64,000 nucleotides of DNA from positions 62,001 to 126,000 of the forward strand of contig CAYGVT010000131.1 of assembly GCA_964353355.1 (NCBI GenBank). The letters run 5' to 3'. The stretch comes from CAYGVT01 sp964353355. GTDB taxonomy: Archaea > Thermoplasmatota > DTKX01 > GCA-020343715. Below are positions 31,939-39,890 of this stretch, piece by piece. The position numbers and the translations under genes are program-made. The notes under the pieces are model-generated. The model saw nothing but the letters and a program-made list of their open reading frames with translations, did no database searches and had not been told where the DNA came from. Numbering within the stretch: position 1 is the stretch's first letter; each line of letters begins with the position of its first letter.

Positions 31939-33588
31939 ATGACCCTGGACCAGGCCTACCGCGAGATGCGCATCCCGTTCCGCACGTTCCTGGTCACGTA
32001 CGTCGTGCCCATCTTCCTCCTCGGCGTGTTCACCATCGTCGTGCTGGCGGTGCTGTTCCCCAAGTACGTGAGCGGGTCGTTGCTCGCCGTCCTCTTCGCG
32101 GTCCCCGTCTTCCTGGCCGTGGTCGTGCTCCTCTGGCCGGTGGTCGAGTGGGAGCGCAGGGGCAAGGCCATCGACAGGGACATGCACCTGTTCATCACGC
32201 GCATCGGCACGCTCTCGACGGGCGACACCTCGAGGCAGAGCATCATAGAGCTCCTCTCCAAGATGGAGGGCTACCGCGAGCTCGCGGACGAGGTGCGGAA
32301 GATCTACAAGCTGGCGGAGGAGTGGCACGTGGGGCTCTCCGCCGCGTGCAGGTTCGCGGCCAAGCAGACCCCCTCGGACCTGTTCTCCGACTTCCTCTAC
32401 CGCCTCGCGCACTCGATGGAGGCGGGCGATTCGGCCGAGGAGTTCTTCCGCGCCGAGCAGACCGTGTTCATGGAGACCTACGAGGCCAACTACCGCAGCT
32501 CGCTGCGCATGATCGACACGATGAACGAGGTGCTCATCAGCCTCCTCATCTCCGCCATGTTCATGATGGTCATGGTCGCCCTGCTCCCGCTCATCGCCGG
32601 CATGGACGCGAACCTGATGATGGCGCTCGCAGTCCTCATCTTCCTGTTCATCGAGTTCGGCTTCCTCTACTTCATGTACGCGGTGGTGCCTGGCGAGCAG
32701 CTGTGGTACGCCGGCCCGCTCGAGACCGCGGAGGCGCGCGAGGTGCGCCACAGGCTCGGGATCGCGGTGGTGCTGTGCTTCGTGTTCGGCATGCTCGTGG
32801 TGCTCGCGGCGCCGCGCCTGCCCCCGATGCTGGGCATCGCCTTCACCATAACGCCCCTCGTCTACCCCAGCATCTACGTGAACCGCCGCGAGATGGAGAT
32901 CAAGCGCAAGGACATGAACTTCCCGGCCTTCATCCGCACGCTCGGCTCCACTCAGGAGGCAACGGGCAAGGTCGCGGTGACCGCCCTCAAGAAGCTCTCC
33001 TACCACGACTTCGGCCCGCTCACGGACAACATAAAGTCGCTATACAAGCGCGTGGCCATGCGCATCAACCGCCAGCGCGCATGGCAGCTGTTCGGGGCGG
33101 AGACGAACTCGGAGCTCATCTCCAAGTTCTCCGAGATGTTCGTGGAGGGCACGGCAACCGGCGGGGAGCCCCGGGCCATCAGCCGCATCATCTCGGACAA
33201 CTTCGCCCGCATCCAGGGGCTCAGGATAGAGAAGTTCCAGATGCAGGGCCGCGTGACGGGCCTCCTGTACGGTCTCGCGGCCTCGATGACGGTCATCCTC
33301 TACATGGCCCTGTTCACGACGGAGGGCTTCTTCGACCTGTTCTCCAAAGTGGACGTGGAGCGCGGCTACGAGTTCATCACGTTCCTCAGGGGCCAGACCT
33401 TCGACCTGGGGCTCATCAACGGGCTCGTGGTAATGATAATCACCGTGCACGCGGTCGTGTCGATGGCCATCACCCGCGTCATCGGCGGGGGCCACTGGGT
33501 CGGGGGCTTCACGCACCTGGTCGCCATCATGTGGGTCGCCGCGTTCGCGGCGGTCCTGACGCAGTATGCCGTCGTGAAGATATTGTGA
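31939..33588 (+). CDS. arlJ: Archaellum membrane platform protein ArlJ
   Basis: 549 residues, two T2SSF-type domains among roughly nine membrane helices. Early helices at about 12-60, a cytoplasmic T2SSF domain (SILELLSKMEGYRELADEVRKIYKLA-type region), a mid helix cluster, a second T2SSF domain with KDMNFPAFIRTLGSTQEATG, and C-terminal helices. It is the membrane rotor platform for ArlI. ATG 31939 has GGGGGGCG upstream; a GTG at 31909 is less likely. Last gene of the operon. Confidence 0.92.
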   Translation: MTLDQAYREMRIPFRTFLVTYVVPIFLLGVFTIVVLAVLFPKYVSGSLLAVLFAVPVFLAVVVLLWPVVEWERRGKAIDRDMHLFITRIGTLSTGDTSRQSIIELLSKMEGYRELADEVRKIYKLAEEWHVGLSAACRFAAKQTPSDLFSDFLYRLAHSMEAGDSAEEFFRAEQTVFMETYEANYRSSLRMIDTMNEVLISLLISAMFMMVMVALLPLIAGMDANLMMALAVLIFLFIEFGFLYFMYAVVPGEQLWYAGPLETAEAREVRHRLGIAVVLCFVFGMLVVLAAPRLPPMLGIAFTITPLVYPSIYVNRREMEIKRKDMNFPAFIRTLGSTQEATGKVAVTALKKLSYHDFGPLTDNIKSLYKRVAMRINRQRAWQLFGAETNSELISKFSEMFVEGTATGGEPRAISRIISDNFARIQGLRIEKFQMQGRVTGLLYGLAASMTVILYMALFTTEGFFDLFSKVDVERGYEFITFLRGQTFDLGLINGLVVMIITVHAVVSMAITRVIGGGHWVGGFTHLVAIMWVAAFAAVLTQYAVVKIL

Positions 33589-33718
33589 CGGGCCGTTGGC
33601 CCCCTGGGGTCGGTGCCTCCAAGACGGTCAATGATGACGCGCGCGGGGTGCGGCCGTGCCCTACGGTCGCGCATAGCCCGGAGGGCCCCGGGCCCTCGCC
33701 ACCCGATTTCCGTCCGGC

Positions 33719-34612
33719 CTACGGGTTGTAGACCTTGCCCCTCACCTTGATGGTCAGGGTGAAGTCGTTCCCCGGGTCGTTCAGCTTGAACGCCGCGGGC
33801 CCGGACGCGTAGAGGTCCTGGGCCTCGTAGAGGTATACGACGACCGTGACCGCGCCCATCGTGGCCTCGGGAGGCAGCTCCAGGTCGGTCGAGTTCCCGG
33901 CGACGATGTAGGTGTACTCGCTCCCCGACACCGCGAACGAGAGCGAGACCGAGCCCTGCTTGGAGCTCACGTCGTTGGCCTTCACCTCGCTCTTGGCGGA
34001 GGCGTTGACGCTTGTGTTGATCTCGAGCTGGAAGCTGTCTGGTCGGTTGACGCGCGTGCGGCCCATCCACCGCTGGTCGGCCTCGTCCTGCCATGTCAGC
34101 GAGGCCTCGATGTTGGTGATGAAGTAGACTCCTGTCGCGTTCTCGGCCAGGAGGTCGGCGAGGTCGAAGGACACCGAGTTCGGGACGTCTGGCGTGCCCT
34201 CCACTAGGTTCAGTGTGATGGGGTCGAGGTCCCCGCTCCAGTCGTCAAGCTTCGCCACATCGATGCCACCGCCGCCAGAGGGCTTCTTGTCGCCGCCGCC
34301 CACGGCCACCACGACGACCGCGACGACCACGACGATGGCGATGATGCCGATGATCATGAGCGTCTTCTTGGGGAGCTTGCTCACGCCCTTCATCTTCCCG
34401 AGCGCGCCGGCCGACATGCCCTTGAGCCCGGCGAGCTTGCCGCCCTTCTGCTCGACCGCCGCCTGGGTGGCCGCGTCCACCTTGACCCCGGGGGCCGTGG
34501 CCGCCGGGGGGGGCGTGGCGCTCTTGACGCCCGCCACTGCCGGTGCCGTCGTCGTGCCGGCCGGCCTCGGGGGCGCCTGCGAGGTTTGCTGGGGTGCGGT
34601 TGCTGGGCTCAT
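33719..34612 (-). CDS. Single-helix membrane protein with extracytoplasmic beta domain
   Basis: 297 residues. About 1-85 is Pro/Ala/Thr-rich and then Gly/Lys-rich; one membrane helix (LMIIGIIAIVVVVAVVVVAV) lies at about 86-105; the outer domain (about 135-297) contains GVYFITNIEASLTWQDE, PDSFQLEINTS and DPGNDFTLTIKVRGKVYNP. The same landmarks occur in the C-terminal domain of the next upstream gene (36574-34742), so the two are related. The N-terminus should be cytoplasmic. A TATA-like TTCATAAGC at 34637-34647 predicts a near-leaderless ATG. It converges on arlJ. No known family. Confidence 0.6.
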   Translation of the reverse strand: MSPATAPQQTSQAPPRPAGTTTAPAVAGVKSATPPPAATAPGVKVDAATQAAVEQKGGKLAGLKGMSAGALGKMKGVSKLPKKTLMIIGIIAIVVVVAVVVVAVGGGDKKPSGGGGIDVAKLDDWSGDLDPITLNLVEGTPDVPNSVSFDLADLLAENATGVYFITNIEASLTWQDEADQRWMGRTRVNRPDSFQLEINTSVNASAKSEVKANDVSSKQGSVSLSFAVSGSEYTYIVAGNSTDLELPPEATMGAVTVVVYLYEAQDLYASGPAAFKLNDPGNDFTLTIKVRGKVYNP

Positions 34613-34741
34613 GGATCCGGGTTAGAGTGCCAGATGCTTATGAACCTTTCGGGACTATTCGGCGCATGACGAACGCATGGCCAGGCGGCCGGGCCGGGCG
34701 GGCCCGGGCACCCGTGTAGGCGAGGGTCCCGATGCGCGTCG

Positions 34742-36574
34742 TCAGTCCTTCGCACCGGGCTCGTAGAACTTGAAGTAGAACGTCACGACCGCGGAGAACG
34801 AGTTGCCGGAATCTGGAAGTGATAAAAGCCCGGCGCGGCCCTTCTGGTCGCCCGCGTCCACGCATCCGACCGATACGTTGATGTAGCCCTGGACGGCGTC
34901 ATTGGGCACTTCGAAGCCCATCGGCTCGGTCGTGAGGATGTAGTGGTCGAAGTCCATCCTCAGCTTGAGCTCGCCCCTGCCGGAGTTTGGGTCGTTCTTG
35001 GCCTGCATGAGCTTCTCGTCACCGTCCGAGGTGTTCACGTAGACGGTGAAGGTGTCCGCCTGGTTCTGGAAGGTGTACACCGGCGTCTCGTCCGTCCATT
35101 GGACCGTGACCTCGACCGACTTGATGAACCACACGCCGACGGCCAGCCATACGAGGGGGCGGGCATCGGCCTGCTCCGTGGCCGTGTCGTTGAAGGAGAA
35201 GGCCTGCTTGCTCTCGGACAGCTCCCTGATCTCGAACCTGGTCTCACCTGTGTCGATGACCATCCCGCCCTCCTCCGTCTGGGCGCGCTCGACGTAGATG
35301 CCGCTCGTGATGCCCGCGAGCATGACCAGAGCGGCCACGCCGATGACGATATAGTTGGCGGTCGTCATGACCTCCCACCGCGGGGGCCACCCGACGGGGG
35401 AGGGCGCCACGCCCGTGGGCGGGTCGACGAACGACTCCATCGAGATGGGGTCCGAGGGGGTCTCACCGTTCATCATCGTGCGGAGCCAGGATTTGAAGGG
35501 GAGCACCGAGGTCGCGGCCAGCGCCACGATCGCGAGCGAGAGGCCGGCCATCGCGACGAGCACCAGGCCCGGTCCGTAGGAGATGTCGGTCACGTCCGAG
35601 CTCACGTTGTTGCGCCGCGCGAGCTCGTCGATCGCCCCGTTGAGGCCCAGGAGCGCCACGAGCGCGAGCGCGCCGAGCGCGGCCGCGCCGAGTGACATGA
35701 GGCTCAGCTGGTAGACCATGGTGCTCCGCTCGTTGGCGGAGTAGAGGGCCAGTCCGATGAACGTCGCCACGCACGAGACGAGCGCCAGGAAGAGGAACCA
35801 GGTCGTGATGGACAGCCAGCCGGCCACGGAGCCGTAGGTGGACCGTGTCTCGCCCTTGCCCATCCACTTGACCTGGCCCGCGGGCATCGAGACGTCCTGC
35901 GCATCGAACGCCTCGTACCCGACGGCCTTGACGCGGCCTTCCCTGTAGTCGAACTGGATGGTCGGCATGAAGGGCATGGCCACGAGCGCGACGACGGCGA
36001 CGATGGTCGTGAGCATCGCCATGGTCGAGGAGCCCTTGACGGACCTGGTCATGTGGGCGACGGAGGCGAGGGACCGCGCGTTGAGCGCGAGCACCACAAG
36101 CGCGATGGCCACCACCACGAGCCCGACCGCGAGCGCGACCACGCCCGCGGGCGACGAGTAGGAGTTGTCAGCGAACCTCGAGATGAACGCGGTGTCGTAC
36201 GACGCCTCCGCGACGAGCAGGGCGCCCATCCTGGCCGCGACCACGGAAGGGAGGAGCAGCAGGCCCGAGAAGGCCACGTAGAAGACGCCCACGTGCCCCC
36301 TGGACGCCTCGATGAGCGGGAGGCTCGTGAAGGCCACGCCCACGAGCACGATGCCCGCGACCGCCACGGTGAGCAGCGCGATGATCGCCCAGACGGCCAC
36401 GCCCCGGAAGTACATGTCCTTGGCCGGGGCGACCTTGGGGGAGTTGGGGTCCTCGTTGGGGAGGGCGATGACCATCGCCGCCCCTATCGACCCGAGCACC
36501 ATGAGCAGCACGCCCAGGACCATGAGCTGGACCTTGGTGGTGCCACCGAAGATGCGCATCGCTCCCGCGGGCAT
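34742..36574 (-). CDS. Polytopic membrane protein with the same C-terminal beta domain
   Basis: 610 residues. About eight membrane helices lie between 10 and 365, a ninth near 395-415, then an outer C-terminal domain (about 420-610) with GVWFIKSVEVTVQWTDE, ADTFTVYVNTS, NDPNSGRGELKL and DSGNSFSAVVTFYFKFYEP. The repeated helices may be an internal duplication. This domain matches that of the 297-residue neighbour, so both may act together at the cell surface. AGGTG lies about 6 nt before the ATG; a TATA CTTTAATA lies at 36609-36616. Function unknown. Confidence 0.6.
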   Translation of the reverse strand: MPAGAMRIFGGTTKVQLMVLGVLLMVLGSIGAAMVIALPNEDPNSPKVAPAKDMYFRGVAVWAIIALLTVAVAGIVLVGVAFTSLPLIEASRGHVGVFYVAFSGLLLLPSVVAARMGALLVAEASYDTAFISRFADNSYSSPAGVVALAVGLVVVAIALVVLALNARSLASVAHMTRSVKGSSTMAMLTTIVAVVALVAMPFMPTIQFDYREGRVKAVGYEAFDAQDVSMPAGQVKWMGKGETRSTYGSVAGWLSITTWFLFLALVSCVATFIGLALYSANERSTMVYQLSLMSLGAAALGALALVALLGLNGAIDELARRNNVSSDVTDISYGPGLVLVAMAGLSLAIVALAATSVLPFKSWLRTMMNGETPSDPISMESFVDPPTGVAPSPVGWPPRWEVMTTANYIVIGVAALVMLAGITSGIYVERAQTEEGGMVIDTGETRFEIRELSESKQAFSFNDTATEQADARPLVWLAVGVWFIKSVEVTVQWTDETPVYTFQNQADTFTVYVNTSDGDEKLMQAKNDPNSGRGELKLRMDFDHYILTTEPMGFEVPNDAVQGYINVSVGCVDAGDQKGRAGLLSLPDSGNSFSAVVTFYFKFYEPGAKD

Positions 36575-36622
36575 CCATGCACCTATCCAGCCGCAAAGGC
36601 TCGGTGGATATTAAAGGCTTTG

Positions 36623-37738
36623 TCATTGTCTGGATGGCCTGGACGACCGGGGGGGATGCCCGTCTCGGGAGCGCGACCCGCCCTTGGTGCGCCTGCCGGG
36701 CGCTCGCCGCCTGGGCGCCGCCTTCTTCCCAGCTCCTGCCCCCCCCATCCGCGACCCCCTGCCGGCCCTCACGAGGTCGGACGGGAGGGCGGCGGCCGAT
36801 GGCCCCATGTCGAAGCACCCGATGGCCGCGAGCGCGCCGATGTGGCCCCGCTCGCCCGTGATGGAGAAGAGCTCGACCCCGGTCGCCTTGGCGAGGCGCT
36901 TCGCCTCGTCCCATGTGAGCAGCTCGCCCTTGGCGCGTCTGCCGAACGTCACGACCCCCTTCGGCACCTCCAGGCCAACGTGGAAAGCCACGGCCGTGTT
37001 GTCCGAGCTGGTGGCGTCCCTCACGAAGTCGAGCGCGAAGGCCTTGGCCCGCCCGAGGTCGCGGGGGGCGACCGCGAACGCGAGCGCGGTGGCCACGCAG
37101 TTGGTGGTCTTGTGGGGCACGTGTGGGTTGAGCTGGACCAGCTTGTGCTCGAGGAACCGTCCGTGGGGCATGGCGCGCCCCAGCCGCAACCCGAGCGCCC
37201 ACGTCGCGCCCTCGTCCTCGGTGTCCGTGTCGTCGATGCCGACGAGCAGCCGGCGCATCGCCAGCGTCACCAGCTCGACCTCCGCGCGGTGGGCACCTCC
37301 CACGCCACCGCCCGTGGCCACCCGCGCGCGCAGCACGCCGGGCGCCTGCGCGAGGCAGACCGCGAGGGCGTAGCCCGCCCCCGCGAGCCCCTCCCAGGTT
37401 GTGTGGACCTCGTCGCCGTCGACATCGACGCGCCGCAGCGCCTGAGCGCCAAGCTCCGCCGCCGCAGGCCCGAACGCCGGCTCTCCCTCGCCGATGCGGG
37501 CGTCCATGACCAGCGTCGTGCCCTCGAGCCGGCACTCCTCGACCGCGCCGCCCGCCCGCAGGCGGTTCCAGAGGTCCCACTCGACCGTCCCCTTGACCGA
37601 GCACTCCTCGACGATGCGCACGCGTTGGGCGCGCTCGTCCACGAGCGTGAGGAAACCTCGGCAGAACCCATCGCCGTGGCGCGCGCGCACCTGCTCGGGC
37701 GAGAGCCACTCGCCCTTCTTTCCGGACACGTCCACCAT
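36623..37738 (-). CDS. Methanogenesis marker protein 11-like (TiaS-related) protein
   Basis: 371 residues. An N-terminal domain (about 1-175) precedes LLVGIDDTDTEDEGATWALGLRLG near residue 180 and HKLVQLNPHVPHKTTNCVATALAFAV near 215-240, ending GVELFSITGERGHIGALAAIGCFDMG near 320. The GIDDTD and KT-N motifs are shared with TiaS (tRNA-Ile2 agmatidine synthase), but in TiaS they lie at the very N-terminus; here 175 residues precede them, as I recall for methanogenesis marker protein 11. The last 50 residues are a basic tail. Function unknown; ATP-dependent modification of an RNA or a cofactor is an inference. The start may be GTG 37729, which fits the TATA spacing better. Confidence 0.65.
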   Translation of the reverse strand: MVDVSGKKGEWLSPEQVRARHGDGFCRGFLTLVDERAQRVRIVEECSVKGTVEWDLWNRLRAGGAVEECRLEGTTLVMDARIGEGEPAFGPAAAELGAQALRRVDVDGDEVHTTWEGLAGAGYALAVCLAQAPGVLRARVATGGGVGGAHRAEVELVTLAMRRLLVGIDDTDTEDEGATWALGLRLGRAMPHGRFLEHKLVQLNPHVPHKTTNCVATALAFAVAPRDLGRAKAFALDFVRDATSSDNTAVAFHVGLEVPKGVVTFGRRAKGELLTWDEAKRLAKATGVELFSITGERGHIGALAAIGCFDMGPSAAALPSDLVRAGRGSRMGGAGAGKKAAPRRRAPGRRTKGGSRSRDGHPPRSSRPSRQ

Positions 37739-37752
37739 GTATGGGGAGGGCC

Positions 37753-37761
37753 GATAAAAGG
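37753..37761 (-). promoter_or_regulatory. TATA box of the marker-11-like gene
   Basis: Minus strand CCTTTTATC. Its distance to ATG 37738 is only about 19 nt but to the in-frame GTG at 37729 is 28 nt, so the start may be internal to the annotated one. Confidence 0.45.
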
Positions 37762-37782
37762 CCTTCGGGCCTGTCACTCCTC

Positions 37783-38478
37783 CTAGAACGACACGCGGTC
37801 GCCGGCGTTGAGAATGACAACCTCGGTCGGGCACAGCGACTCGACGGCCTCCTTGAACACGAACGGGTCCGCGTCGATGAGCGGGAACGTTCCGTAGTGC
37901 ATGGGTATCGCGATGCGCGGTCCGATCATCTTCACCGCCAGGGCGGCCTCCTTCGGGCCCATCGTGAACCTGTCGCCGATTGGGATGAAGGCTATCTCGG
38001 GCTTGTAGAGCTCGCCGATGAGGGACATGTCGCCGAACAGCGCCGTGTCGCCCGCGTGGTAGAGCGTCTTGGGGCCGTGGATGATGTAGCCCGCGGCCTC
38101 CCCCCCCTCGATGACGATCTTCTCGCCCGAGATGCCCGAGCTGTGGATGGCGTGGACCATGGTGAATCCGGTGTTGAGCACCTTGATGGTCGCGCCCTTG
38201 TTCATCGACTCGACCTTGAGCCCGATCTTGGAGAAGAACTGGGCTATCTCGTGGATGGCGACGATGATGGCGTCGTTCTTGCGCGCTATCTCGATGGTGT
38301 CGCCCACGTGGTCGCCGTGCCCATGGGTGAGGGCGATGATGTCGCACCGGATGTCCTGCCACCGCTTGGGCGAGCTGGGGTTGCCGGTGAGGAATGGGTC
38401 GACGAGCACCCTGTCCCCGGTGTCGATCTCGAACGCGCTGTGACCCAGCCAGGTGACCGTGACGGTACCGCTGCCCAT
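37783..38478 (-). CDS. UPF0173-like metallo-beta-lactamase-fold hydrolase
   Basis: 231 residues. It starts VTVTWLGHSAFEI, the usual opening of the UPF0173/UlaG-like branch, then the metal motif THGHGDHVGD near residue 50, LYHAGDTALFGD near 145 and IPMHYGTFPLI near 190. The two-metal site is complete. The physiological substrate of this branch is unknown. ATG 38478 was chosen; an ATG at 38505 would lie upstream of the predicted transcription start. It precedes the marker-11-like gene by 44 bp. Confidence 0.85.
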   Translation of the reverse strand: MGSGTVTVTWLGHSAFEIDTGDRVLVDPFLTGNPSSPKRWQDIRCDIIALTHGHGDHVGDTIEIARKNDAIIVAIHEIAQFFSKIGLKVESMNKGATIKVLNTGFTMVHAIHSSGISGEKIVIEGGEAAGYIIHGPKTLYHAGDTALFGDMSLIGELYKPEIAFIPIGDRFTMGPKEAALAVKMIGPRIAIPMHYGTFPLIDADPFVFKEAVESLCPTEVVILNAGDRVSF

Positions 38479-38602
38479 GCTCTCGGCTCTTCGATGCGGC
38501 AGCATGGATAACTACGTTTCGGTCCTGCTATTAGCCGGGAAAATGGGCCGTCGGGGCGCCTTGAGCGCGTCCAGCACGCGCCTCGCCGCTGGCGGGGCCC
38601 CC

Positions 38603-39194
38603 CTATCCCAGCCTCGCGCGGATGTCCTTGTAGGTCGCCTCCGATATCTCGCCACGCGCCAGCCGGTCCTCGAGCATGCTGAGCTTCTGCTCCTTGGTAA
38701 GGGGCGCGGCCTGCGTCGCGGATTGCGTGGTGGCCTGCGCCCGCTCCCAGGTCCGCGGTCGGGATGGCGGTCGTGTGCACCACCTGCGCCCTCCTGTCGG
38801 TCGGCTCCATGTGCGCGGTGGACTCGAGCGCGCGCCAGAAGGTCGACATGAGGTTGATGGCGTCCTCCTCGTACTTGGCGTAGCTGAAGGCCCCGCCGAC
38901 GACCGCGACCGGCCACACGAGCACGAGCGCGAGCCCCCCCGCGATGAGCCCCTCGTCCGTGATGTGCGCCTTCATGCGCAGCTCCACGACCGTCGTCGTG
39001 CCCGCGTCGCGCACGCCCAACGCGGCCTCGCGCCTCAGCCCCCACCTCGCGGCCGATGCGGCCGTGAACTGGCCAGGGCCCGTCTCCTGCACCTGGAAGC
39101 CCTGCTGCTGCCACCACATGAATGCCTGCGCATGCAAGAGCCGCGCGTCCGCGCCCGTGTAGTGCCGCGTCTCGACCTTCTCGAACACCGTCAC
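38603..39194 (-). pseudogene. SHOCT-domain membrane protein split by a frameshift
   Basis: From GTG 39194 the frame gives MTVFEKVETRHYTGADARLL, a Trp-rich segment, one hydrophobic segment (GLIAGGLALVLVWPVAVVGGAF) and then HTTAIPTADLGAG, after which it loses sense and runs into the next gene. In the neighbouring frame, from about 38755 to TAG 38603, lies ERAQATTQSATQAAPLTKEQ then KLSMLEDRLARGEISEATYK and DIRARLG, a textbook SHOCT oligomerisation helix pair. Joining the two needs one extra base (or two lost) around 38745-38760. It is either a real inactivating mutation or a sequence error. Confidence 0.7.
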
Positions 39195-39283
39195 GTCCTC
39201 CTTCTCGGCATGATGATGGGCACTGCAGGATTGATAACTGTTGCGCCGTCGTACGGCGCGCGCCGTCCCCAGCGCGGGAAGCT

Positions 39284-39306
39284 GTACATTCCAGTGCGTG
39301 GAACTT
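39284..39306. promoter_or_regulatory. Shared 23-bp motif, khtT copy
   Basis: GTACATTCCAG, TGCGTGG, AACTT. It contains the perfect dyad TTCCA-GTGCG-TGGAA and lies directly upstream of the TATA box, covering the BRE position. Nineteen of 23 bases match the element before arlB. A second dyad, GCGCCG-TCGTA-CGGCGC, lies at about 39243-39259. Confidence 0.45.
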
Positions 39307-39311
39307 ACGAT

Positions 39312-39321
39312 GCGTTTATCT
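39312..39321 (+). promoter_or_regulatory. TATA box of the khtT-antiporter operon
   Basis: GCGTTTATCT; predicted start near 39343 and a leader of about 13 nt with AGGG before the ATG at 39356. Confidence 0.5.
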
Positions 39322-39355
39322 ACTCCTCGCGCGCATGACCGAGCAGGGATAACCC

Positions 39356-39841
39356 ATGTCAGAGATAGTCGAGACCGAGCTTCCTGGGATAGGGAAGCGC
39401 TTCAAGATGGAGCTCAAGAAGGGCGGCTCGCTCTCGGTGGTGGTCCATCTCAACGGGGAGCGGGACGTCTACTACAGACGTCCCGGGGAGGAGGAGCCGA
39501 CCGTGCTCACCATGAGCGAGCTAGAGGCGAGGCAGGTGTCCTCCATCCTGGTGGGCACGTACTACCGCCTGCACCCGCTCGAGATGCTCGAGGAATCGCT
39601 CGGCACCAAGGCGGGGCTGCACTCCGTGCCCGTGCCGAGGGCGACGCCGGTGGCGGGCAAGCGCATCGGCGACCTCGACATCCGCAAGCGCACGGAGACG
39701 TCCATCGTCGCCATCGTGCGGGACGACGGCGCCTCGCTGCCGAACCCCGACCCCTCGACCACCATCGAGCGCGGCGACGTGCTGGTCGTCATCGGGACGG
39801 CCGAGGGCGTGGAGAGGCTCAGGGCGATGCTGGGAGGATAG
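39356..39841 (+). CDS. khtT: KhtT-like regulatory subunit (RCK-C/TrkA-C domain)
   Basis: 161 residues. The N-terminal half (1-75) is a small beta-rich domain like that of Bacillus KhtT; the C-terminal half (about 80-161) is a TrkA-C/RCK-C domain ending DPSTTIERGDVLVVIGTAEGVERL. In KhtTU the cytosolic KhtT gates the K+/H+ antiporter KhtU in response to nucleotide and pH. The antiporter gene starts 50 nt downstream, matching the bacterial arrangement. Confidence 0.82.
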   Translation: MSEIVETELPGIGKRFKMELKKGGSLSVVVHLNGERDVYYRRPGEEEPTVLTMSELEARQVSSILVGTYYRLHPLEMLEESLGTKAGLHSVPVPRATPVAGKRIGDLDIRKRTETSIVAIVRDDGASLPNPDPSTTIERGDVLVVIGTAEGVERLRAMLGG

Positions 39842-39890
39842 CGCCGGGGAGCGGGGCCTACGGAAGGGCCGTCGACCAGGGGTTGCGCGC

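Noticed and set aside
36623..37738. Call as TiaS (tRNA-Ile2 agmatidine synthase)
   Set aside because: The GIDDTD motif is at about residue 180, while TiaS has it at the extreme N-terminus, followed by OB-fold and zinc ribbon parts not seen here.
39284..39306. Origin-recognition box for Orc1/Cdc6
   Set aside because: TTCCAGTG resembles part of the archaeal origin-box consensus, but the rest differs, only two copies were seen far apart, both just before promoters, and cdc6 is 22 kb away.
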